From NCBI GenBank assembly GCA_910890315.1, contig CAJVGD010000001.1, positions 1,798,001-1,862,000 on the forward strand: a stretch of DNA of 64,000 nt. The letters run 5' to 3'. The DNA is from Serendipita indica DSM 11827 (Eukaryota; Basidiomycota; Agaricomycetes; Sebacinales; Serendipitaceae). The notes beneath the pieces are model-generated. The model did not search any database. It worked only from the letters and a program-made list of their open reading frames with translations, and was not told the DNA's origin. Every line of letters starts with the position of its first letter. The stretch's first letter is position 1. Positions 50,320-64,000 of the stretch are shown here, one piece after another. A program made the position numbers and the translations under genes.

Positions 50320-51685
50320 CTATTCGGACGACTCCATGAAATGCACATCGCTGCACTCTCTCAATCGCGTTGCTGCCTGCTCCGCCGTCAAATCCCGCTG
50401 AGGCTCTCCCATCATTTCAAAGCTGGGTTTGTGAAATCAGTACAAAGTGTAACAGTTAGTGAAACACGGGCATACCCTACGATAAACTTTCGAATAGTAG
50501 CACTCCTCGCGAGGGGAGGATCGAAATGCAGATGGAGGTGCGCAATGTCATCCTTGTCGAGTTGCTCGGAGTCGCCAGGGGTAGGCCGTTGATGGATTCC
50601 CATAGAATACGCAAATGAGGTCTGGAAGAGATTATCGTAGCGAATAGTGAGTTGGCTTATGATTTGAGCAAACGTCGTCGACTCTTCGGCAGTGAGGTGG
50701 TTCAGACCAGGTATATGTCGATGGTGGGGAAGTACTGAACAGTGGGTGATCATTAATAGCCAATGTAAGAGACTGAAGGACATACACATGACTTCGAACG
50801 GCCATACTGCCCAATAGGGAACCAACGCCACCCAATGTTTGTTCTGTAAAACGATTCTCCCTTCTTCACGTGGAATAGATAGTTCATAGTGGACATATTC
50901 GCAGAGCATGCATGGCTTGCCACCCGGACCTCTTGGAGCACCAGAGTCTGGAATATGCTGTTCACTGTACTCATGGAGATGCTTCAGTTCTGTGGAGGGA
51001 AAAGTTGGAACCTCGCTGAGGGACCACACTTGACCATGGGGATGAGGATTGCTGCATCCCATCATCGAGCCTTTATTCTATCAAAAGTCAGGGGCCGCCC
51101 TTGGGGGGATACAGTAGAGCGGACCTCGAAGATTTGCACATATTTGATTCCTGGCTGGGCGCCGCGCTTGAGATAGATGCGTTTCCACTCCTGTATGATC
51201 GGTTCGATATCCTTTGGAGATAATCGAGCGAGTGTTAGATCGTGCCGTGGGTGGAATATGATGACATCGCAACCTCCTTGAACAGGAGTGGCTTGCAGCA
51301 GCGGATGCGCGTTTGGAGGAGCATCTGGTCCAGGTGGTGGGAGTACGGCTGGGAAGTCATTTTCGAATACCTATCAACGTTTAGAGGTTGCCTAGTGGAG
51401 ATCTGGGCAGACAGACCATCGTAGAAGTGTATTTGTCGTTCAGTTGACCACCAGATCTCGAATTCCCTGGGCATAGATAGCATTTGCTGTCATATTCTGG
51501 GAGCTTTGTAGGATTCGGCGGCTCTGTCTGTCCTTGCCACGGCCGTTTGTTGCGATGTGGAGACACGAGCACATGCTCTCCAGTCAACGGGTTGTCTTCA
51601 ATAACCTTGAGCCAATCGAGATCACTAAAAAGGGAATAAGTAGCTCACAGCGACGATGGGGATGAGTTGTCGGGTCAAAGTCCAT
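50320..51685 (-). CDS. GAL7: Galactose-1-phosphate uridylyltransferase (GAL7/GALT)
   Basis: GALT is the Leloir-pathway enzyme that exchanges UMP between UDP-glucose and galactose-1-phosphate. ATG 51685 gives [12 protein letters not shown], joined across an intron to [20 protein letters not shown]. Metal-binding CYLCPGN lies near 51490, [12 protein letters not shown] near 51270, and the active-site [11 protein letters not shown] (catalytic HxH) near 51045. CMLCEYV (50910) and [13 protein letters not shown] (50825) follow, then [15 protein letters not shown] (50720) and [13 protein letters not shown] (50550). The last exon encodes [17 protein letters not shown] and ends HFMESSE at 50320. Introns lie near 51640, 51370, 51110, 50780 and 50470. 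It converges on the Zn2Cys6 gene with 56 bp between stops and diverges from DDX41. No galactose cluster partners are seen nearby. Confidence 0.93.
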
Positions 51686-51830
51686 TATAGCAGAAGAGAC
51701 CAAGATGCTACATCTGGCGATTCCACACCCAACCGGCATCCGGGATTCACCCACGCAAACGTTTGCGACGGCGGCACGACATGGCCGGCTTCAAGGTTCG
51801 CAACTTGAACTCGACCGCTTCGTAGACTCA
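51686..51830. promoter_or_regulatory. Divergent 145-bp intergenic region, GAL7 / DDX41
   Basis: This segment separates the GAL7 and DDX41 start codons. Upstream ATGs at 51703 and 51781 on the plus strand are not in frame with the conserved DDX41 N-terminus. No regulator site can be named. Confidence 0.4.
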
Positions 51831-54052
<2,222 letters not shown>

Positions 54053-54221
54053 TGTATGTAGTACCAAATATTCTGTCAATTTCCATGCTTTTTTTGGGTC
54101 GTTACCACTAAGTCCGCGCGCCGAATTGAATGCGCTTCTACGCGCGTCTCTGCTTACCAAGCTTGACCCGCTTCCACATCAATCACTGCTCAGCGCTGGC
54201 AGCTCCTACTCGAAATTCAGG

Positions 54222-55988
54222 ATGGTGAAGCGTTTTGGTGGAATCGACTCTGATTATTTGACTGATGCATCTGCAGCCTGTTATAGACGGGGTCAAAATG
54301 GCCTGGTACGCGCGACAGGAAAGCCATGATTGGCGTGAAGCTGATGGAATGTAGTGCCTCGTGCATCAGGGGACATCGTTCAACTTCTTGTCAACACACC
54401 GACCGCCCAATGCTTCAAGTACGGAAAAAGGGACGTCCGTTGACCCAATGCGACCACTGCCGCGATCTACGGAAGGTCAAGCAAGTTCATGTGCGCTGTA
54501 TATGCACGCCAGACGAGTCTGAAGCGCCAAAACGACGCAAAGGTTTGTACCTATTTTTCCTCTGTCCCTTTTCGCTAATGCGTTGCTTTAGGGAAAGATA
54601 CAAGTGCTCCGAAACAGCATAATGGTTGTGATTGCGACAATACGGGTATCTGCAACTGCGCCGTCCCGCGTACAGTAGCGAGCCGCACTGGTCGCAAGTA
54701 CTCTGGAGCCGAGGACCGTGCACCACCGCAACAAGCGGTAGCGAAGAGTAACTGTAGTTCACCATCGTGCTCACACACAGATGGGTGCTCTTCTTCGGGC
54801 GAGGATGGCTCATGCTGCACCAGTTCGAGCCAGTCTTCATCCGCGAATAGTGACTTGCCACTTTCTTCGTCCTCTACGTCTCTTCTACTCCCGACTTCCG
54901 CGCCAGTCTTGGTCAATCCAACGGACACTTTTACATCCACATCTAACTCTTTCAATGCGTTCAACTCGACGTTTGATTCGCAATTTGCATCGTACATTCC
55001 CCCGGTGCTCAACGAAGAATCCTTTCTGCTCCAGCAACAAACTCGACAGAAAGCCGCCCGCTACACACCGTACCCACAATCTTTCTCCGCCCTGACAGCA
55101 CCTGGTGTAGCCCATGTGTCGCCACCATTTTATACCGACTACCCTTTCGAGACTGTTCTGCCGATATCTTCTCATCCATCCGACGATGCGAGGACAGCAC
55201 AACTTTGGGATCAGTTCCTCCGTGACGAGACGAACCCGGCCATGGAGGATCCAATTAGTCCTGCGACTCTTCCAACAATTGCGCCTACAACCATACCCGC
55301 GCCGCCACCTGCCGTCGCAGGAGCTAGCCCTGTCGAAGAGTGTACTCCTCCCAGCGATGATCCGGATGATCTCTGCGACGAAGGGTGTATCTGTATCAAG
55401 TGCCTTACCAAGGTCAACCCATGCCTCGGACAAAAGTCAGAGGCACAGATGCTCGACTGCGCGATTCTGATGGCAAATCTTAACCTCGACGACGATGAAG
55501 TAGCATCCAACATGTCCCTGATGTCAGGTCTCAAACCTGCCCAATTGAGGAACATTCAAAAGGAGGCAAAGTCACGGTTGGAAGAGGTCGGTATGACGCC
55601 TCCGCAGTCCGACGATAGCCTTCTAGTTGGCAAGAAGGCATTCGAGGACAGTCTCAAGGTTCCTCCGTCAATGAACCCGGTAACAAGTTCTGTCTCGCCA
55701 CCAGCTCAAAGCGCGACCACAACTCCAACTACATCTGTCCCGATGACACCCCCAAGATCCAAGGAAGCAGAAGAGGTCCTGGCATCACTCGGGGAAGGAA
55801 ACGTACCCTTACTCTCAAAATGCACGTGTCCATCTGGATGTACTTGTTTCGCTTGCAGCGGCGGCTCCCAGTCGAATCTGACATCAGATAACAATTGCAC
55901 ACCCTGTCCAAGTTGTGCCGCCGTCAGCGAGTCGATCCTCGAACTTCAACGAACATTGAATGTCGCAAATATTCCCGCCCTATCATAG
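54222..55988 (+). CDS. CUF1: Copper-fist transcription factor (CUF1/MAC1-like) with cysteine-rich copper-sensing clusters
   Basis: This is a regulator of copper homeostasis. By splice reconstruction the first coding exon is just ATG (54222-54224). Exon 2 (54277-54305, 29 nt) gives PVIDGVKMAC, and exon 3 begins at 54355 with the second part of a CASCIRGHRSTSCQH zinc module. KKGRPLTQCDHCRDLRK follows; KGRP is the minor-groove binding motif. After an intron (about 54543-54592) come GCDCDNTGICNC and a Ser/Cys-rich stretch. Two further cysteine clusters lie downstream: CDEGCICIKC (55375-55405) and CTCPSGCTCFACSGG (55822-55865), resembling the copper-sensing CxC repeats of Cuf1/Mac1. The protein ends NIPALS. 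Reading straight through without splicing would give a CxxxC spacing instead of the family CxxC, which supports the microexon model. Confidence 0.88.
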
Positions 55989-56167
55989 ACCCACGTAGCT
56001 ATATGTATAACCCCGTATTTCTTGCACTCTCTTTATTTTGATCACGTCTTCGAGGGTCACCCCTATTTTTTGATTGGAAATAGCAAGTTGTATATAACCG
56101 AACCAGATACTTTTGTGCACGGCTACTCGACACTCGACGCTGTTTAAATATGAATCTGACAGATCGT

Positions 56168-57787
56168 TCACTCCTTTTTCTTCTTGCTGCCCCGTTCGCT
56201 CGCGGCGCCACCAAGCCACAAGGCGCTGAAGAGGATGAAACCAATGCTCGTGCTAATGGCACCGACATAGTACGGCCACGCAGCCGACAGGAAACGCGGA
56301 TACTCGTTGTGTCGTGGCGGAACAACTGGTACTGTCGTGGCTGAATACAGCGTGGACCAACTGCACAATAAATATCAGGGATGCTGACTAACGGTGAAAT
56401 TGTTGCTTACCCCCTTCTTCGGTAGTCGACGACAAATTTGAAGACACCATGTCGGTCTGGAATGCGTATCACAGTCTCATACCTGCCTGGTTGTCCAGCG
56501 ACGGGCGACAGAGAGGTGCGGATATGCGGATCAAGCATGGTGAACTCGACTTGCAAATCCTTGATATCGGAGTAGGGCGTCCAGGAGGACGTAGTAGGGT
56601 CAAAGGCGGATATTTGCACGGAATATACCTGGAAGCGAGAGATAGTGAGCAGGGATTTGCTGGAGTTGTGGAGATACATACCACTTTGTCATTAATCGTA
56701 TACATTTCTCGAGGATCACTTTCTCCGAGTCTATGGTGTTTGACTTCGTCGATACGGAGAACCATAGATTCCTGGAAGGCCCATTTGGCAATATCCTGAG
56801 CGACAGCAGCGTTTCCACTCTTCTTTCCACCTGCTAGTGTGCTCGAAGCGAAATCGTTACTGAACATGTCAACGCCACCAGCCCATACGACGCGCGCGCC
56901 GCTCTTTGTTTGGAAACCTGCAACGACGGACATTGCGCTCCCAGCCCAAAGACCCTCTCCTCCCCTGTTCGCCGACTCAATCAAGATTTCTGCTTCTTCC
57001 TCTTTCGTTGTATCGGTCGCAAAGCTCTCTGCGGGGGCGTTGACAATAGAGAAGAGCATAGGGTTGGTCGAGATGCCAAAGTTGATACCAGAGAACAAAA
57101 TTGGCGATGAAGTCGATTTTACCACGCTTGAATCCGGGTTTAGAGGGACTTCGAGTGTCGTACGTGGACCTTTGCGAGCGGGGAAATGTGAGAAGAGCGG
57201 AGTTTCGGGAGGCGGGAGGATGAGGCCAAACTCGCTCGCAAAGGAGTGCATCGGGGTCGTCTTTGGTGATAGTGCGACCATCAGATTGACCTTTTGGGAT
57301 AAGAGTTGCAGCAGTGATTGGGGAGAAATATCCGACGAAAGGGCTAGAAATAGCGTCAGTGTCGGGTTTTAGCCAAATATACGGAGAAGAAATTCTAATT
57401 AGACTCCAGCTTATCCAAAAACGAGGAGTTTGCTTGCGCGGGTTTGACAGGATCGTTTACTCACTTTTCGTTGTCGGGGCAAAGAGGATAACGTGGTCAT
57501 AGTTTGGGACATCATATTCTACAAGGAGTGGTTTGTCTTGCTTTGGTGTCCTGAAAGTTAGCTGGTATCCGCGCTCTGCCAGCAGCAACGACATGGGCGA
57601 CTCTTTAGCAACCTTACTGCACATACATGAGGTTACATACCTTCTAGACCGTCAAAGAAGGTCGAATAATCAGTCTTGGACAATGCCGGCTCCAAAACGA
57701 CGAGCACTCTCGAGCCCGCGCTCGATGACGCTGCGCAGAGCGCCCCAAGGCTGATTAGAGACGTAAAGAGTGACCTGAGTAGTCCCA
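56168..57787 (-). CDS. WBP1: Oligosaccharyltransferase subunit WBP1 / OST48 (DDOST)
   Basis: This is an ER membrane subunit of the N-glycosylation transferase complex. ATG 57787 starts MGLLRSLFTSLISLGALCAA, a signal peptide, followed by VLVVLEP. Next exons give RGYQLTFRTPKQDKPLLVEY and DVPNYDHVILFAP (near 57580-57490), matching the family N-terminus. The exon 57281-56690 holds SFASEFGLILPPPETPL, LWAGSAMSVVAGFQTKSGAR and VWAGGVDMFSNDF. The 56630-56410 exon gives YSVQISAFDPTTSSWTPY and HGVFKFVVDYRRRG. The last exon has a transmembrane segment (YYVGAISTSIGFILFSALWL) and ends SKKKKE, a dilysine ER retrieval signal (KKxx). It diverges from ADK1 with 199 bp between starts. Confidence 0.93.
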
Positions 57788-57986
57788 TTCTTGCGCGTTG
57801 AATCAGTCGACTATGGCCTGCAATGTCTTGTCCACGTCGTCGAATCCCAAGTTTGTTCGTGGCTTGCTCCTGACCTCGTTGATCTCGTTGGCCGTAAGTC
57901 CCATAGTCTGTGATCCACAATTTGCTAATTACTTCTTCTTATTTAGCTGCTCGGTTTTTGTTGCTCTTAGACTGTCGCTCTCAGGG

Positions 57987-59065
<1,079 letters not shown>

Positions 59066-59223
59066 GTCGTCCCAAGCGAGAGAGGAGTTGGAAGCGAATA
59101 CGGGTGGATAGATTGAAACTTTTTGCCTAGAGCCCTGTCTTTACTTCCTGTCTTTTCTTCCCGTGATATGGACATCGTGCATTTTGTTACAAGAGATACA
59201 TCTTTAACGTTAGGTATAAAGGG

Positions 59224-60960
59224 TCAAGATGTGGGCAATGGAAAGTGTAACCGCTTGGCAATCGTCGCCATGTACTCGTCTATGTAGATTCAGTCAAGAT
59301 CATAGGGTGACGATCAACCTTACCAGCCTGCTTCGTCAGACGCCAATAGTCGTTGAGGGTTTGCTGGATCATTTTCTCTGCTTCATGAATCATCGTGTCA
59401 ATCTGCAAGTGATGAGTGTATGCTTACACCAAGAGGATTCGCTTACCTCTCGTTGAATTTCAACGGCGTGAGCCCGGTCGTCATCTATACGATGGTCGGT
59501 CTGACTTCTCTCCTCTGTCACGCGCTCGTATTCCTCTTTAGCCTCGGCCGTCCTGAGTTCAATATCTCTCCTCTCAGCAGCCATCTTGAGTTCATAGGCG
59601 GTAATACGTTGTCGCGCAGTTTCTCCTTTCTTTTCCCAACTCTGTTATACCAAATCAGCGCGACATCGAAAGGGTAATGAACGACGAACGTCTTTGTTTG
59701 CCATTGCGTCTTCATATTCGATCCGCTGCTTCTCCAACTGGTCTCTGATTGATTGAACGACGCTAAGCTGCTTATTCCGCTCCTGTTGAATATCTTGCAA
59801 AGTCACGAGATTATCTTGTAGAGTCTCCATGTGCTGAACTTGTCGTCAGAGCAGAAAGTTGTTAATATGCTCTATTACCTTTTCTATGACCTGGAGAGCA
59901 TCGAGCTTTGCCCGTTGTGCGCGATTCATCTCCTCCCTACTAAACACTTGTTCTCTTTTTTGGGCAACGTCGTCGCCCATATTAAGAATCTCGTTCTTGA
60001 CCCTATCAGGACTTCGGACGAGCCGTCGTTGGAGGTCTAGATTTCTTCGTTCCCAATCCGATACTTGATTCGCAAGATTTTCCTAGTAAAAGTTTAACTG
60101 ATGCTTAGACTAAAGGTCGACATATACCTTTTGTTCAATCTTTTGCTTCATCTCGTTCTTAATCTCCTTGAGCTCTTGTTTGGTTTTCTTGCGTGCTCTC
60201 TCGGCCTCTGCCAACTCTTGCTCTCTTTCTTCCTTTTTCTTGAGATCCTCTTCGAGCGCCTTGTTCTTCTGATCAATAACCGCTCTAGAGATATCAATCA
60301 GCAAACCGAGTCTCAGTCCTGATTGTGTTCATACTTTGCGGCTTCATTTTCAGCCTTGAGCCGTTCTATCTGCTTAGAAGATGTTTCTCGCTGATTCGAT
60401 GCTGCTGTGAAACGCTCCAAGACCTCGGCAAAGATGTCCATTTCGCCGTCACGCAGATTGACCAGGTTGATCAAAGTCGAAAGAATCACTTTTGTTCTTG
60501 CAGGTGCTGAGTATGTTTATCGATATATGATCTGAGAAGCAATGGATGACGCACTAGGCTCCGTAATATCTGAAATGCGGACATTCTCCAATGGGATGGG
60601 CGTCTTTCCTTCAATCCAAGACGTCTCGGATGTAAGTCGCATTATTTGTTTCAAATGTCGGAGCACCACTTTGACAACAAAGCTGTCTGCATATTGCTGG
60701 ACGCGTCCAGTGTGAGGACCATTTCTGGCAAGAATATCTGCAGATGAACTCACGGGATCTGGCTCATTATGAAGATTCCTCGTATAGTCCTCAAAGTCAA
60801 AGCCGAAGATGATGTACAAAAACTTGACATAAAGCAGCTCAACAAGTTGAGCCATTGGTTGCGCAAGATCACGCTGCGAAACGGTGACCCCAACGGTACG
60901 GTGAATGTTGGACACGAGCTCTTCATACGAGTAGAGCTGAACGTGACGATGCTCAGCCAT
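59224..60960 (-). CDS. NUF2: Kinetochore protein NUF2
   Basis: NUF2 is a subunit of the Ndc80 complex that binds microtubules at the kinetochore. ATG 60960 begins MAEHRHVQLYSYEELV. The N-terminal calponin-homology region fits Nuf2: GVTVSQRDLAQPMAQLVELL (60880-60825), then the FGFDFEDYTR stretch (60800-60770). After a short intron come LRHLKQIMRLTSE and IPLENVRISDITEP, and after another APARTKVILSTLINLVNLRD (60510-60450), the conserved Nuf2 block. From about 60430 to 59330 the exons encode long heptad coiled coil rich in Lys, Glu and Gln. The C-terminus reads IHEAEKMIQQTLNDYWRLTKQA, then splices to DEYMATIAKRLHFPLPTS, stop 59224. Coiled-coil exon borders are approximate. Confidence 0.85.
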
Positions 60961-61068
60961 GGGTGGCGGGTCCAAGGTGGGAGCGGAGTTAGAAAGCGCG
61001 TGTATGGTATCAGATCACACTAAATGTACAGAGCAAGACCAAAAGCCAGAAGTAAAGGTAAACCACGA

Positions 61069-64000
61069 TTATACATCCATCTGCCGTATGCCTGGCCGTA
61101 CTGTTCTTGCAGACGTTTCTGCCTGCTTTCCTCTTCGTGCCGTGATAGTGGTTGAGTCGAACGTAAACTTTGAGCGTATCTCTCGTACCGACTCGCTAGC
61201 CTTTGGTTTTGGTTGTGGCTTTGGCGCAGTAGTTGTCTTCCTAGCTTGCTGAATGCACGCATCCAAGAACCTGAGAGCCCCGCGGTCCATGATGATCTTC
61301 ACCTTTCCCTCGTCCCCGTAGACTTCCATCAGCGTCGCTCTGAATTCTCTAGGATCTACCAGCAATTTCAGTAAAGTTCGGGACGCCTTTGTAAATCATA
61401 CCGGTGGGCGGCATACAGGCCAGCATTTGGACGCATTCATCACTGAGTATGTCTGCTTCCTGCTTTCTCTTTTGTTGTGCGAGCTGAACTGGATTAGTTT
61501 CACATCTTCGGATGGCTGAGACACCTCACTTCTTTCCGCAGTTGGAGCAGGCTATCGTGTAGCGTTTTTGTTGAGGGATCCGAGTTGCCTGGATATTCCT
61601 CGACGTCATCGTCATCGAGACAAATGACTTCTGTTTGGACATGAGCAGTTTGTCTCGATAGTGATCGCGACCCGGACGGCTTCGGATCATTTGGCAGGAT
61701 ATAGTCTTCCTCTATCCCGCGCTCGATGCGTGAATAATGCTCTATAGGTTGACCCAGATCATCTCCATCGTCATAGCAGGTGATCTCCTCGACGACGGTG
61801 CGGTTGATAGAGCGCACAGTCCCATTGACCCGTTTGCCTTTGTAGTCTTTCTTGTTTCCACCGAGGCCAGCCATCGAGTCCGAGACCCGCATCTCGACTT
61901 TTAGACTCCCTTGCATCAGCGCTTCCGCTTGGGTACCCAGCTAGCTACCGTCAGTTGCTTGCCCATCACATATTGGCGCATGCCATACCTTGAGGTACGT
62001 ATGTGACCACCCCATCTCTCCGCGACCCTCACTGATGGTTTCCGTGAGCACATTGTCCATAATCAAATGGGTAATCAGGCGATGGACCACGGTCGGCCCC
62101 AGATGTTGACCTTTACCAAAGAAAGGGGAATTACGATACCCCCGATCGCGTATGGTGGAGTTATTGCTTCCAAGGAACGCGACCGCACAGAGATTTTGCG
62201 TAAGTTTGGGGTCCTTTCGCTCGCGAACTAGTTGAACGAGATTCAACGCGTCGAAGGTCAGGTCCTTAAGCGAACCTGCATTTCCGGAGATGCAATTGTC
62301 ACAGGTATTTTGGCAATGTTCCGGGAGGAATTCTTGACCAAAGTGTCTCAGAACATCCACACGACGACAGCCAACGTCCGTGACACAGTACTGATATACA
62401 CTGCGAACTTGAGAGATTTGTCGATCCTGCTCTTCGACTGGCATGGCGTCGTCCCCTCGTAACATTCTGGTATAACGCTGGACATCGTTCCAGCTGTAGT
62501 CTTTGGACCGTCAGGAGGTTCCAGCATCGGCAAGAGCTTCTTACAGAGTATGCATTCCGAGACCTTTCCGTCTCTGCCAGCACGGCCTGTTTCTTGATAG
62601 TAACTAAGAAACGTTAGCTAAGGGGATTCTCGGTTTGGTCAACGGGGTCTCATACCCTTCGAGATTCTTTGGAAGGGAGTGATGAATCACAAAGCGTACT
62701 GTTGAAAGTCTGAGTGTTTCTCAAGTAGGAGATTTTCACTCACCGTCAGCCTGATTGATGCTTGATACGGGTCAGTAGCTGCGAGCAATCACTACAATGG
62801 TACACACCCCATGCCAAATGCAATCTAGCGGCGGTGTGAGTTTGCGAGACTTGTTTCGTTAGGGGCAAGCTTACAGTCGCCACAATAATGAGGACTCGGC
62901 CCGCCTTCCAGTCCTGCAAGATGTTCCGCTTTCTGCCTTTGTCGACCTCCGCGTGGTAGAACGTAGAAACGAGTCCATGTTTCTGATTGAGTTCTTCGGA
63001 AACTTTCTCGCAGTCGAATTTTGATAAGCAATATATGATCCCCCTTGCCTCGGGATATTTACGCTTGATCCATTCCGCAATTTCCGTGTTTACTGCCTTC
63101 TTTTTCTGTGCCACCCTGTAGATAAGATTCGGACGATTGAAAGATTGTTGGAGCAGGACATGGTCCGGCCTGAGTTGCAATTTTTGAATCACGTCTTGAA
63201 TGCCTTGCTTGGTAGCTGTTGCAGTGAGCGCCATGATTGGTACTTTCGGGAAATCTTTCCGCAACTTATATAGCTCCATATACTGGCCTAGTTTAGTAAG
63301 GAGCCGGAAGCAAGGTCAGAAGACGTACGCTATCACGGAAACCGCGTCCCCATCCGGGTAAGACATGACACTCGTCGATTACGAAGCGGGCGAGCTGGTT
63401 ACGCGAGTAGAGTTGATTCAACATGTCCTTCAGTGCAAGGCTGCTCGTAAGTTTCTCAGGAGAGATATAAACCAAAGCTGGCTTGTCTTCCGAGAGACTT
63501 CGTAAACGTTTGTTGGTATCCTTGATCATTTCCACATCCTGTTCACTGTGAAGATTGGTGGCATCGATCCCGAGATCCTGCAGTTCTTTCAACTGGTCGT
63601 CCATAAGAGCAATGAGCGGCGAGACTACGATGGTGACCCCTCGAGTCGTACCGGTTGTGCAAACGGCGGGTAGCTGATAGCACAGACTTTTGCCCCCACC
63701 AGTAGGCATCAACACAAAGACGTCTTTGCCAGACAAGGCGCTCATGATTGCTTCCAGTTGATGCTTCCTGAAAGAGCGCAGCTGGAAGATGTTGTTTCGC
63801 ACTTGAATGACTTCTTGATAGCTCCGATGCCCTGTGTAATCGACAGCGGGCTCATCCGCCGATTGATCTTCGGGCAAATAAGCTGCTTTAATCCGTGAAA
63901 CATTGTCCCGGTGATTCCTTTCCACTGGGGGAACAGAAAACGCATCGTGACTAGGTCCACCAATGTCTCCCATGCCTTCCCAAAGTGCGCCATCCTCCTC
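61069..64000 (-). CDS. SGS1: RecQ DNA helicase, Sgs1/BLM type (5' end beyond right edge)
   Basis: This is a 3'-5' helicase of genome maintenance. The reading frame is open at the right edge, with residues upstream of MGDIGGPSHDAF, so the N-terminus lies outside. RecQ motifs: FRKHQLEAIMSAL (motif 0), MPTGGGKSLCYQLPA (motif I, near 63690), VSPLIALMDDQ (Ia), VIDECH (motif II, near 63380, where most RecQ proteins have DEAH), ALTATAT (III, near 63230), GIIYCLSKFDCE (IV, near 63040), GINQADVRFVIHHSLPK (V) and YYQETGRAGRDG (VI, 62600-62560). The RQC zinc-binding part has HCQNTCDNC (62320-62290). The HRDC-like C-terminus is built from ILSDECVQMLACMPPT joined over a short intron (about 61405-61360) to DPREFRATLMEVYGDE, ending at 61069. 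Catalytic motifs are otherwise intact. Confidence 0.9.

Noticed and set aside
51703-51830. Upstream ATGs for DDX41 at 51703 and 51781
   Set aside because: Neither gives a family-like N-terminus. The ATG at 51831 gives MAEPPQKKRR, which suits DDX41.
54326-54360. Unspliced ATG at 54326 as the CUF1 start
   Set aside because: It gives CxxxC instead of the conserved CxxC spacing, while the spliced model from 54222 restores the copper-fist N-terminus.
61020-61262. Minus-strand ORF ending in a hydrophobic segment (GLPLLLAFGLALYI)
   Set aside because: It overlaps the RecQ C-terminus in another frame. The RecQ frame gives a coherent HRDC-like sequence after splicing, so this is most likely a shadow.

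Overview
This window is nuclear DNA of a filamentous basidiomycete. The evidence is dense short introns (mostly about 45-70 nt) in almost every gene, genes packed a few hundred bases apart or less, basidiomycete-type proteins (Skt5, a copper-fist regulator with cysteine-rich clusters, Zn2Cys6 regulators), and two large NACHT-WD40 (HET-E-like) proteins. The NACHT-WD40 architecture with its C-terminal tail suggests an Agaricomycete such as Rhizoctonia or a relative; the genus is inference. I found no transposon, virus-like element, tRNA, rRNA or CRISPR array.

Layout. 0-3 kb: the first exon of a replication factor C subunit (minus) diverges from the large subunit of chromatin assembly factor 1 (plus). 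3-4.2 kb: one small hypothetical ORF and otherwise gene-poor DNA. 4.2-9.9 kb: NWD1, an NLR-like protein (helical N-terminus, NACHT, about 22 WD40 repeats, tail), with one apparent frame break inside the propeller. 10-27.5 kb: a conserved membrane protein, SPT6, MSS51, an M13 metallopeptidase, the gamma-tubulin complex protein GCP3, and CDC45. 27.8-32.4 kb: NWD2, an intact-looking paralogue of NWD1 with 13 repeats. 32.8-38 kb: an AlkB-type dioxygenase with added CUE-like and GRF-like regions, a mitochondrial-type adenylate kinase, and a 2-hydroxyacid dehydrogenase. 38.3-44.1 kb: SKT5 and a Zn2Cys6 regulator. 44.5-48.8 kb: proteasome RPT1 diverging from V-ATPase VMA1. 49-56 kb: a second Zn2Cys6 regulator, GAL7, the DEAD-box helicase DDX41, and a CUF1-like copper regulator. 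56-64 kb: WBP1, ADK1, NUF2, and a RecQ/Sgs1 helicase running off the right edge.

Most of the window is housekeeping DNA arranged as tight divergent pairs: RFC/CAF-1 (91 bp between start codons), GCP3/CDC45 (60 bp), RPT1/VMA1 (81 bp), MSS51/M13 (109 bp) and GAL7/DDX41 (145 bp). The accessory content is the NWD1/NWD2 pair, same strand, about 18 kb apart, with near-identical intron layout and strongly homogenised WD40 arrays that vary at a few positions per repeat. That is the pattern expected of fungal non-self recognition receptors.

Gene models were built by eye from splice signals and protein family motifs. Boundaries of genes with many introns are approximate except where an exon junction is stated. 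Three genes (NWD1, MSS51, SPT6) each show one single-base break in frame, which may be assembly errors.
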